Under the pieces are notes generated by a model. The model was not told the DNA's origin. It was given only the letters and a program-made list of their open reading frames with translations, and searched no databases. Source: UBA1413 sp964461455 (lineage in GTDB: Bacteria; Bacteroidota; Bacteroidia; Bacteroidales; Prolixibacteraceae). From it: a stretch of DNA of 9,758 nt. The stretch spans positions 1-9,758 of the forward strand of contig CAYWUJ010000066.1 in assembly GCA_964461455.1 (NCBI GenBank), in the 5' to 3' direction. Position 1 is the first letter of the stretch; each line of letters starts with the position of its first letter. Made by a program: the position numbers and the translations under genes. Shown in pieces: positions 1-5,463 of this stretch.

Positions 1-222
1 CCCAATCCGGCCACCACCAGCGTGACCATTGAACTGGACGCCTCCGGTGATCCCCGGGGAACATCCCTGTCCATTCTGACCATGGATGGCAGAAAAGTCA
101 GCGAAATGGAGGTGAGGAATGAGAGGCTGACCTATAATACCAGCAATTTGAACCCGGGTATGTACCTGGTTGTTCTGAAAAAGGAGCAGCAGGTCAGAAC
201 GGAAAGACTGGTGGTCAGATAA
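1..222 (+). CDS. C-terminal end of a T9SS-secreted protein (type A sorting domain)
   Basis: Only the last 73 codons are in the window; the frame is open to the left edge and ends at TAA 220-222. The visible part begins PNPATTSVTIELD, the usual opening of the type IX secretion type A C-terminal sorting domain. It continues with SILTMDGRKV, then a TSNLNPGMYLVVL strand and a final ERLVVR. This is the typical order for the domain: PNP motif, beta-strand with 'DGR', 'L.pGmYlv', basic end. In this family the domain directs export across the outer membrane through the Por/T9SS machinery and is then cleaved, often with attachment to A-LPS. The function of the cargo lies upstream and cannot be read. 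A GTG at position 22 is not a credible start, because the PNP motif precedes it in frame. Confidence 0.9.
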   Translation, partial: PNPATTSVTIELDASGDPRGTSLSILTMDGRKVSEMEVRNERLTYNTSNLNPGMYLVVLKKEQQVRTERLVVR

Positions 223-283
223 CGCCCGGAATGGTGAGGTGAAAGCCATAATGGTCAGGGTGAAAACTTGATTTCAAAAAGTT

Positions 284-310
284 AACGCAGGGACTTCTGG
301 TTCCTGCGTT
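284..310 (+). terminator. Candidate terminator hairpin after the T9SS cargo gene
   Basis: AACGCAGG (284-291) pairs perfectly with CCTGCGTT (303-310) around an 11-nt loop. It is followed by TGCTTTTGT, a short and imperfect U-rich tail. It lies 62 nt after the stop of the cargo gene. The large loop and interrupted T-run make it weaker than the hairpin at 338-361. Confidence 0.45.
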
Positions 311-337
311 TGCTTTTGTAACTTCCGTAAAAGAATA

Positions 338-361
338 AAGGGAAGCTCAACAGCTTCCCTT
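338..361. terminator. Strong hairpin, probable bidirectional intrinsic terminator
   Basis: AAGGGAAGCT (338-347) and AGCTTCCCTT (352-361) form a perfect 10-bp stem with a 4-nt loop, CAAC. On + it is followed by CTTTC. On - it is followed by the better T-rich tail TATTCTTTT. It lies between two convergent genes and can end transcripts from either side. Confidence 0.65.
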
Positions 362-391
362 CTTTCAAATGTTAACCCCCAAACACACAAT

Positions 392-409
392 GTCAGATCT
401 GTATCTGAC
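392..409. repeat. Perfect 7-bp inverted repeat (hairpin or operator-like)
   Basis: GTCAGAT (392-398) and ATCTGAC (403-409) are perfect inverted copies separated by CTGT. The T-run at 433-440 is too far away for a + strand intrinsic terminator. It could be the 5' hairpin of a short leftward RNA starting near 415, or a binding site for a dimeric regulator. The sequence does not decide between these. Confidence 0.5.
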
Positions 410-420
410 GTGAAGTACTC

Positions 421-454
421 CAAATGTAAGACTTTTTTTTCAAAATAAAACAAA
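421..454 (-). promoter_or_regulatory. Candidate leftward Bacteroidota promoter
   Basis: Read on -, TACATTTG (complement of 421-428) matches the TAnnTTTG -7 box exactly. TTTG (complement of 451-454) lies 22 nt upstream, inside the usual spacing of the -33 box. Predicted transcription starts near 414-416 and runs left, away from thiL. The region is AT-rich, so a chance match is quite possible. Confidence 0.35.
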
Positions 455-486
455 TTCCCCGGAAAAATAACATAATTTTTTAAAAG

Positions 487-501
487 TCCTGATTGTCAGG
501 A
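487..501 (-). terminator. Candidate terminator hairpin downstream of thiL
   Basis: Read on -, TCCTGA and TCAGGA form a 6-bp stem around a CAA loop. The next bases are CTTTTAAAAAATT. The AAA before the stem can also pair with TTT after it across a bulged C. It lies about 100 nt past the thiL stop. The stem is short, so readthrough to the stronger hairpin at 338-361 is likely. Confidence 0.4.
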
Positions 502-604
502 TTTCATGCATTTAAAATATTATGCTATTCTGGTTAATCCTTCGAAACACATGTAATTCGCATGTGCGTGTAAACCATTACGGTGGGTGCAACGCTGAAC
601 ATGC

Positions 605-1642
605 TCATTGCATGTGGTTGAATCCCTGGGCATGGAGAGGGATAAGCGTACCTCCCGATGCGACGAGCATGGCCCCTTCTTCAGCGCGGGTCATGTGTCC
701 GATCACCGTAATGTCGGGATCATCCCTGACCTTGTCGTGGTCTTCCAGCGGAATGGTGAAGAGGAGTTCATAATCCTCACCCCCGTTCAGGGCGGCGACC
801 AGGGGGTTGATGTTGAATTCCAGGGCCATATTGCGGGTTTGCTGGTCGTAGGGAATCCTCTCTTCGTAGAGATGGCAGCCCACCCCAGACGCCTTGCAGA
901 GATGCAGTATTTCCGAGGAGAGTCCGTCGGAAATGTCGATCATGGAGGTGGGATGGATATTGATTTTCCTGAGTAATCCGACCACGTCACCCCGGGCTTC
1001 CGGCTTCAGTTGACGCTGAAGGATGTAGTCATACCCTTCGAACTGGGGTTTCATGGAGGGGTGTACCTTGAAGACTTCGTTTTCCCGTTCCAGGAGTTGA
1101 AGCCCCATATAGGCCCCTCCCAGGTCTCCTGTAACGCAGAGCAAATCAGTAGGCCGGGCTCCTGAACGGTAGGTGATATCACCGAGGGGTGCCGTACCAA
1201 GGGCGGTGATGCTGAGCATCATCCCTGTCAGTGAACTGGTGGTGTCTCCGCCTACCAGGTCAACGCCATACTTGTCGCAGGCCATCTGTATGCCGGCATA
1301 GAGTTCATCGATCATCTCGAGGGTGAACTTCGAGGAAACCGCCAGGCTTACCGTGATCTGGCGGGGGGTGGCATTCATGGCATAAACATCGGAAAGGTTG
1401 ACGATGACCGACTTATATCCCAAATGCTTCAGAGGCATATACATCAGGTTGAAATGGATTCCCTCCAGCAACAGATCGGTGGTGACGACCATTCCTTCTT
1501 CACCGCAAGCGATCACCGCCGCATCATCCCCAACGCCTTTCAGTGTGCTCTCCTGCTTCATTACCAGTCCGCCTGTGAGCCTTTCGATCAGACCAAACTC
1601 TCCAAGGTCGGCCAGCGTGGGCTTGCTCTCTTTTTCAGCCAT
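605..1642 (-). CDS. thiL: Thiamine-monophosphate kinase
   Basis: ThiL phosphorylates thiamine monophosphate with ATP to give thiamine pyrophosphate, the last step of cofactor synthesis, in the cytoplasm. The 345-residue product has the family motifs in order. They are GVGDDAAV (36-43, N-terminal metal and nucleotide site), LLEGIHF (58-64), GYKSVIVNLSDVYAMNATP (75-93), VGGDTTSS (130-137), MIDISDGL (234-241) and GGEDYELLF (287-295). These fit the PurM/SelD-like AIRS kinase fold. It is slightly longer than E. coli ThiL (325 residues). The ATG at 1642 is chosen because the N-terminus (LADLGEFGLIERL) fits the family and a consensus promoter lies just upstream. No Shine-Dalgarno sequence is evident. 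It stands alone, divergent from sufB, with no other thiamine genes nearby and no THI-box riboswitch in its short leader. Confidence 0.95.
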   Translation of the reverse strand: MAEKESKPTLADLGEFGLIERLTGGLVMKQESTLKGVGDDAAVIACGEEGMVVTTDLLLEGIHFNLMYMPLKHLGYKSVIVNLSDVYAMNATPRQITVSLAVSSKFTLEMIDELYAGIQMACDKYGVDLVGGDTTSSLTGMMLSITALGTAPLGDITYRSGARPTDLLCVTGDLGGAYMGLQLLERENEVFKVHPSMKPQFEGYDYILQRQLKPEARGDVVGLLRKINIHPTSMIDISDGLSSEILHLCKASGVGCHLYEERIPYDQQTRNMALEFNINPLVAALNGGEDYELLFTIPLEDHDKVRDDPDITVIGHMTRAEEGAMLVASGGTLIPLHAQGFNHMQ

Positions 1643-1681
1643 TTTAATTCAGATAAAAAGGTATTATTTAAAATCCTAATC

Positions 1682-1712
1682 CTGCAAAAGTAACCCTAAA
1701 TTTATATCTTTG
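1682..1712 (+). promoter_or_regulatory. sufB operon promoter (Bacteroidota -33/-7 type)
   Basis: TATCTTTG at 1705-1712 is an exact TAnnTTTG -7 box. CTG at 1682-1684, 20 nt upstream, is an imperfect -33 box (2 of 3 bases). Initiation is expected near 1718, leaving a leader of about 62 nt before the sufB ATG. I see no clear IscR-like or other palindromic operator in the leader. The weak -33 box suggests a promoter that may rely on an activator, which is inference. Confidence 0.5.
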
Positions 1713-1715
1713 CAA
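1685..1715 (-). promoter_or_regulatory. thiL promoter (Bacteroidota -33/-7 type)
   Basis: Read on -, TTG (complement of 1713-1715) is followed after exactly 20 nt by TACTTTTG (complement of 1685-1692), a full match to TAnnTTTG. Initiation is expected near 1679, giving a leader of about 37 nt before the thiL ATG. It covers almost the same bases as the sufB promoter on the other strand. Confidence 0.6.
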
Positions 1716-1780
1716 TTGTTTTATCAGGCTGGCCGGAAAGGGTAATGATGCCATAAGGATCTGGTATTGAGTTGAATAAA

Positions 1781-3226
1781 ATGGAAGATCAGGACAAAAT
1801 ATTGAACGAAGTCACCCAGGGGGACTATAAATACGGTTTCATCACCGACATTGAGACCGATATCATTGCGAAGGGGTTGAATGAGGATGTGGTCCGCACG
1901 ATTTGGGAAAAGAAGAAGGAACCCCCTTTCATGCTTGAATTCAGGCTGAATGCTTACCGGAAGTGGCTGAAGATGGAGATGCCTGACTGGGCCTATCTGA
2001 AGATTCCTCCCATTGATTTCCAGGAGATCAGTTATTATGCAGCACCGCGGCAGAATCCTAAGTATGAGAGTATGGATGAGGTCGACCCTGAACTCATCGA
2101 TACATTCAATAAGCTGGGTATTCCGCTGGACGAGCAGATGCATCTGGCAGGAGTAGCTGTTGACGCAGTGATGGACAGTGTTTCCGTAAAAACCACTTTC
2201 AAGGAGACACTGGCTGAAAAGGGCATCATCTTCTGTTCTTTCAGTGACGCCCTGCAGGAGCATCCCGACTTGGTAAAAAAGTACATCAGTATGGCGGTGC
2301 CGATGGGTGACAACTATTTCGCAGCCCTCAATTCAGCGGTTTTCAGCGATGGATCCTTCTGTTACATCCCCAAAGGGGTGCGCTGTCCCATGGAGCTTTC
2401 CACCTATTTCCGCATTAATGCGGCCAATACCGGCCAGTTTGAGCGCACTCTTATTGTCGCCGATGAGGGGAGTTATGTCAGCTATCTCGAAGGGTGCACG
2501 GCTCCCATGCGCGACGAAAACCAGCTGCATGCCGCCGTGGTGGAGATCATCGCCATGGACCACGCCGAGGTGAAATACAGCACCGTCCAGAACTGGTATC
2601 CCGGTGATAAAAACGGAAAGGGGGGAATTTACAATTTCGTGACCAAACGGGGCATTTGCAGGGGTGATTCTTCCAAGATCAGCTGGACCCAGGTGGAAAC
2701 CGGCTCCGCCATCACCTGGAAATACCCCAGTTGTATATTGCTGGGAGATAATTCCGTCGGTGAATTTTACTCGGTAGCCCTCACCAATCACCACCAGCAG
2801 GCCGATACAGGCACCAAGATGATCCATATCGGGAAGAATACCAGAAGCACCATCGTTTCCAAGGGTATTTCAGCGGGGGTGAGCAACAACAGCTACCGTG
2901 GACTCGTCAAGGTGATGCCGGGAGCGGTGAATGCCCGCAACTTCTCGCAGTGCGACTCCCTGCTCATGGGGGACCGTTGCGGTGCCCATACCTTCCCTTA
3001 TATCGAGGTGGGGAATAAGACAGCGGTAGTCGAACACGAAGCCACCACCTCAAAAATCGGTGAAGACCAGATCTTCTACTGCAACCAGAGGGGAATCAGC
3101 ACCGAGGGGGCCATCGGCATGATTGTCAACGGCTATGCCCGGGAGGTGCTCAACAAACTACCCATGGAATTTGCCGTGGAAGCCCAGAAACTCCTGGCCA
3201 TCAGTCTGGAGGGAAGCGTGGGATAA
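1781..3226 (+). CDS. sufB: Fe-S cluster assembly scaffold SufB
   Basis: SufB is the main scaffold subunit of the cytoplasmic SufBC2D complex. It receives persulfide sulfur and, with SufD, holds the nascent cluster. The product is 481 residues, close to the usual 470-495. Residues shown to matter in E. coli SufB map cleanly by local context. R211 and N213 (FRIN) correspond to R226 and N228, C239 (LEGCTAP) to C254, Q270 and W272 (QNW) to Q285 and W287, and K289 to K303. C391 (SQCDSLL) corresponds to C405 and E420 (EHEATTS) to E434. A TTG at 1772 would add three residues. The ATG at 1781 is preferred because the MEDQDKILNEVT start fits Bacteroidota SufB and ATG is a much stronger start. It is the first gene of sufBCDS. 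The spacer to sufC (107 bp) is unusually repetitive. Confidence 0.97.
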   Translation: MEDQDKILNEVTQGDYKYGFITDIETDIIAKGLNEDVVRTIWEKKKEPPFMLEFRLNAYRKWLKMEMPDWAYLKIPPIDFQEISYYAAPRQNPKYESMDEVDPELIDTFNKLGIPLDEQMHLAGVAVDAVMDSVSVKTTFKETLAEKGIIFCSFSDALQEHPDLVKKYISMAVPMGDNYFAALNSAVFSDGSFCYIPKGVRCPMELSTYFRINAANTGQFERTLIVADEGSYVSYLEGCTAPMRDENQLHAAVVEIIAMDHAEVKYSTVQNWYPGDKNGKGGIYNFVTKRGICRGDSSKISWTQVETGSAITWKYPSCILLGDNSVGEFYSVALTNHHQQADTGTKMIHIGKNTRSTIVSKGISAGVSNNSYRGLVKVMPGAVNARNFSQCDSLLMGDRCGAHTFPYIEVGNKTAVVEHEATTSKIGEDQIFYCNQRGISTEGAIGMIVNGYAREVLNKLPMEFAVEAQKLLAISLEGSVG

Positions 3227-3229
3227 ATT

Positions 3230-3250
3230 CTTGAGTCTTGAGTCTTAAGT
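3230..3250 (+). repeat. Three 7-bp tandem units (CTTGAGT) after the sufB stop
   Basis: CTTGAGT (3230-3236), CTTGAGT (3237-3243) and CTTAAGT (3244-3250) follow one another without a gap, starting 3 nt after the sufB stop codon. Only one base differs across the three units. The unit is unrelated to the 8-bp array that begins 12 nt later. Confidence 0.85.
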
Positions 3251-3262
3251 GACGGAAAAATT

Positions 3263-3334
3263 GAATTTCAGAATTTCAGAACACCAGAGTATCAGAACAC
3301 CAGAGTATCAGAATATCACAATATCAGAATATCA
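3263..3334 (+). repeat. Nine 8-bp tandem units running into the sufC start codon
   Basis: Nine contiguous octamers fit the consensus GAAYAYCA. They are GAATTTCA twice (3263-3278), GAACACCA (3279-3286), GAGTATCA (3287-3294), GAACACCA (3295-3302), GAGTATCA (3303-3310), GAATATCA (3311-3318), CAATATCA (3319-3326) and GAATATCA (3327-3334). The 16-bp pair GAACACCAGAGTATCA occurs twice in a row, so the array probably grew in 16-bp as well as 8-bp steps. The last base of unit 9 is the A of the sufC ATG. The array therefore supplies the whole region where a ribosome would bind, and it has no Shine-Dalgarno sequence. Confidence 0.95.
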
Positions 3335-4086
3335 TGTTGTCAATCAAAGATTTGTTTGTTTCCGTTGAGGGAAAGGAGATTTTAAGCGGGATTAACCTGG
3401 AGATCAGGCCTGGTGAGGTGCATGCCATCATGGGACCCAACGGTTCGGGGAAGAGTACCCTGGCCAATGTGCTGGCGGGTAAGGAGGGCTACGGGATCAC
3501 CAGCGGGGAAATCATTTATGGCGGGGAAGACCTGTCGGAGATGTCGCCTGAGGACCGCGCCCGGAAGGGGATATTCCTCAGTTTTCAGTATCCTGTCGAG
3601 ATTCCCGGGGTTCCCATGGTCACTTTCCTGAAGACGGCCGTCAACGAGCACCGGAAGTTCCGGGGAGAAACGCCCCTGACTGCCGGGGAATTTTTGAAAC
3701 TGATGCGGGAGAAGAAACGGCTGGTGGAAATGGACACCGAGCTGACCAACCGTTCGGTGAATGAGGGTTTTTCGGGAGGCGAGAAGAAGAAAAACGAAAT
3801 TTTCCAGATGGCCCTTCTCGAGCCGAGACTCTCGATCCTTGACGAGACCGACTCAGGCCTTGACATCGATGCCCTGAAGATCGTGGCCAATGGCGTCAAC
3901 GCCCTGAAATCCCCGGAACGCTCCACCATCCTGATCACCCATTATCAGCGACTGCTCGACTACATCGTCCCCGACCATGTCCATGTGCTCTATAAGGGAC
4001 GCATCGTCAAGTCGGCAGGCAGGGAGCTGGCCCTGGTGCTTGAAGAGAAAGGGTATGAATGGATAAAAATGGAGAACGGAGAGTGA
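3334..4086 (+). CDS. sufC: Fe-S assembly ATPase SufC
   Basis: SufC is the ABC-type ATPase of the SufBC2D complex. ATP binding drives SufC dimerisation and a conformational change in SufB-SufD that exposes the assembly site. The 250-residue product has all ABC elements: Walker A GPNGSGKST (34-42), Q-loop Q85 in FLSFQYP, signature SGGEKKKNE (147-155), Walker B LSILDE (166-171) and the H-loop histidine H203 in ITHYQRLL. The SufC-typical TDSGLDIDAL follows Walker B. The ATG at 3334 is forced. In its frame there is no ATG, GTG or TTG between it and the upstream TGA at 3262-3264, and the translation matches SufC from the second residue. It has no Shine-Dalgarno sequence and follows the 8-bp repeat directly. 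sufD starts 2 nt after its stop. Confidence 0.97.
   Translation: MLSIKDLFVSVEGKEILSGINLEIRPGEVHAIMGPNGSGKSTLANVLAGKEGYGITSGEIIYGGEDLSEMSPEDRARKGIFLSFQYPVEIPGVPMVTFLKTAVNEHRKFRGETPLTAGEFLKLMREKKRLVEMDTELTNRSVNEGFSGGEKKKNEIFQMALLEPRLSILDETDSGLDIDALKIVANGVNALKSPERSTILITHYQRLLDYIVPDHVHVLYKGRIVKSAGRELALVLEEKGYEWIKMENGE
4071..4083 (+). promoter_or_regulatory. Shine-Dalgarno-like purine tract for sufD
   Basis: GGAG at 4071-4074 and GGAGAG at 4078-4083 lie within the last codons of sufC. The second ends 5 nt before the ATG at 4089. This supports 4089 rather than the in-frame ATG at 4059 as the sufD start, and fits translational coupling with sufC. Comparable tracts are absent before sufB, sufC and sufS. 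Confidence 0.55.
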
Positions 4087-4088
4087 TC

Positions 4089-5459
4089 ATGAGCAGTGTG
4101 ACCGATAACAAGGAGCTGACGCTCCGCTTTGTGGCCCGGTACAGGGAGGAAGCTCCCCGCATGGAGAAGCACTCGCCGGCAGCCATCCAGGGTTTGCGCG
4201 AAAAAGCAATCCGTGATTTTATGCTCCGTGGAATTCCCGACCGCAAAAGTGAGGAGTACAAATACACCCGTCTGGAACCTCTCCTTTCTCCTGACTTTGC
4301 ATTTGAGTTTACACGCAACCACCTGGACTTCCAGCTCAAAGAGGTCTTCAAGTGCGATATTCCCCGTCTCGATACCATCCTGGTCCTCACCGTCAACGGA
4401 TGGTTCCACTCGGTAACCCTGCAGGGCAACAAGCTCCCGGAAGGAGTTCTGGTGGGGGGCCTCGAAGAGATGGCCTCCAAACACCCCGGACTTTTCGATG
4501 CCCGGTACGGAGAGCTGGCCGCTACCGGAGAGGATCCCATGGTGGCTCTCAATACCGCCTTTGCCAGGGATGGTTTCTTCATCTATGTCCCGCGGGGAGT
4601 GAAACTGGAAAAGCCCATCCAGGTCATCAACATGCTCGAGTCGGACAAGGAGACCTTTGTTACCCAGCGGAATATGGTGATTGCAGAACCGGAAGCAGAG
4701 CTGAAGCTGATCGTATGTGACCATACCATGAATGTGAACCGTTATTTTGCCAACACGGTGACTGAGGTTTTCACAGGGGAGAACGGGAGTGTGGATATGT
4801 GTTCGGTGCAGAACCAACATAACATGACCGCTGACGTCCATTCCGTGTTTCATCACCTTGGGAGGGACTCCCACCTCACCACCCATTCCATCACCCTCCA
4901 TGGAGGAATGATGCGAAATAACCTGAAGGTGATCCTCGATGGGGAGAATGCCGAGGCCAACATGTATGGTATGGCCTTCCTTGACAGGAAGCAGCATGTC
5001 GATAACGCTCTGCAGGTGGTTCATGCCCAGCCCAACTGCCTGAGCAACCAGCATTATAAGAATGTGCTCGACGATGAGGCCTCAGGGGCCTTCTCGGGAA
5101 GGATCCATGTGGTGCGCGATGCCCAGAAGACCAATGCCTACCAGCGGAACAACACTATTCTGCTGACCGATAAGGCGTTGATGCAGACCAAGCCCCAGCT
5201 CATCATTGAGGCCGACGATGTGAAATGCAGCCATGGTGCCACGGTGGGACAGATCGACGAAAACGCCCTCTTCTACCTGCGTTCACGGGGAATCGAAGAA
5301 CCCCAGGCCCGCCTGATGCTGATGAACGCCTTCAGTTATGAGGTGGTGCAACAGATCAGGATAGAACCCCTCCGCGAAAGGATCAGCGAACTGGTCGACA
5401 AGCGGCTGCAGGGTGACGTGGGGCGCTGTCACGAATGTGCCTATCAATGTGAATGCTGA
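4089..5459 (+). CDS. sufD: Fe-S cluster assembly protein SufD
   Basis: SufD is the SufB paralogue in the SufBC2D scaffold. It is needed for iron acquisition and forms the SufB-SufD interface where the cluster is built. The 456-residue product shows the N-terminal RKSEEYKYTRLEPLL stretch (about residues 51-65), the FIYVPRGVKLEKPI strand of the beta-helix core, and KCSHGATVGQ near the end. H382 in that motif corresponds to the essential H360 of E. coli SufD. The start at 4089 is preferred over ATG 4059 because of the purine-rich tract just upstream and because the extra ten residues would only overlap sufC. The last ten residues hold four cysteines (C447, C450, C454, C456; RCHECAYQCEC), a tail not found in E. 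coli SufD. sufS begins 4 nt after the stop. Confidence 0.96.
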   Translation: MSSVTDNKELTLRFVARYREEAPRMEKHSPAAIQGLREKAIRDFMLRGIPDRKSEEYKYTRLEPLLSPDFAFEFTRNHLDFQLKEVFKCDIPRLDTILVLTVNGWFHSVTLQGNKLPEGVLVGGLEEMASKHPGLFDARYGELAATGEDPMVALNTAFARDGFFIYVPRGVKLEKPIQVINMLESDKETFVTQRNMVIAEPEAELKLIVCDHTMNVNRYFANTVTEVFTGENGSVDMCSVQNQHNMTADVHSVFHHLGRDSHLTTHSITLHGGMMRNNLKVILDGENAEANMYGMAFLDRKQHVDNALQVVHAQPNCLSNQHYKNVLDDEASGAFSGRIHVVRDAQKTNAYQRNNTILLTDKALMQTKPQLIIEADDVKCSHGATVGQIDENALFYLRSRGIEEPQARLMLMNAFSYEVVQQIRIEPLRERISELVDKRLQGDVGRCHECAYQCEC

Positions 5460-5463
5460 AACC

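Larger units (their letters stand above)
330..415 (-). ncRNA. Possible small RNA between convergent genes
   Basis: This is a hypothesis drawn from three elements in the right order on -. They are a promoter match at 421-454, a 7-bp hairpin near the predicted 5' end (392-409), and a 10-bp-stem terminator (338-361) followed by TATTCTTTT. The transcript would be about 85 nt, with a roughly 30-nt single-stranded linker containing a run of five G. I recognise no known RNA family. The alternative is that this is only the distal 3' UTR of thiL ending at the bidirectional terminator. Confidence 0.25.
223..604. other. Gene-free convergent intergenic region with several hairpins
   Basis: This 382-bp gap separates the T9SS cargo gene (+) from thiL (-). 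It is more AT-rich than the flanking genes. It holds a hairpin at 284-310, a strong hairpin at 338-361, a perfect inverted repeat at 392-409, a T-run at 433-440 and a hairpin at 487-501. A leftward Bacteroidota-type promoter match lies at 421-454. A weaker inverted repeat (CACATG at 548-553, CATGTG at 561-566) is also present. I see no protein-coding gene and no tRNA. Confidence 0.7.

Noticed and set aside
230..266. Imperfect direct repeat AATGGT-n-AGG(G)TGAAA, two copies 20 bp apart, after the T9SS gene
   Set aside because: There are only two short copies with a base difference and a one-base length difference, and no associated element. It is probably chance or old duplication.
522..773. 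Plus-strand open frame of 83 codons in the left gap
   Set aside because: About two thirds of it is antisense to the thiL 3' end. The translation is Trp/Ser-rich without any recognisable motif, and no promoter or ribosome-binding site is seen.
1772..1780. TTG start for sufB three codons upstream of the ATG
   Set aside because: TTG is a weak start, adds only three residues, and no purine-rich tract favours it over the ATG at 1781.
1643..1780. THI-box (TPP) riboswitch in the thiL leader
   Set aside because: The predicted leader is about 37 nt, too short for the roughly 100-nt element, and I do not see its conserved CUGAGA-type core.
1724..2263. Minus-strand open frame opposite the start of sufB, covering the sufB leader
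   Set aside because: It is antisense to conserved SufB codons and has no recognisable domain. It would also have to be read through the sufB promoter region.
3263..3334. The 8-bp array as a CRISPR or spaced-repeat array
   Set aside because: Units are 8 bp and contiguous with no spacers, and no cas genes are near. It is a simple tandem repeat.
4059..4088. Earlier in-frame ATG for sufD overlapping sufC by 28 bp
   Set aside because: The purine-rich GGAGAG tract sits 5 nt before the ATG at 4089, and the extra residues do not look like SufD.
3990..5054. Long minus-strand open frame (354 codons) opposite the end of sufC and most of sufD
   Set aside because: It lies antisense to two strongly supported genes and its His/Leu/Val-rich translation resembles no protein family. 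It is a by-product of the GC-biased codon use of sufD.
5413..5463. In-frame upstream extension of sufS overlapping the sufD tail
   Set aside because: The extra 17 residues do not resemble SufS; the family N-terminus begins at the MMDIQKIRQQFP stretch at 5464.
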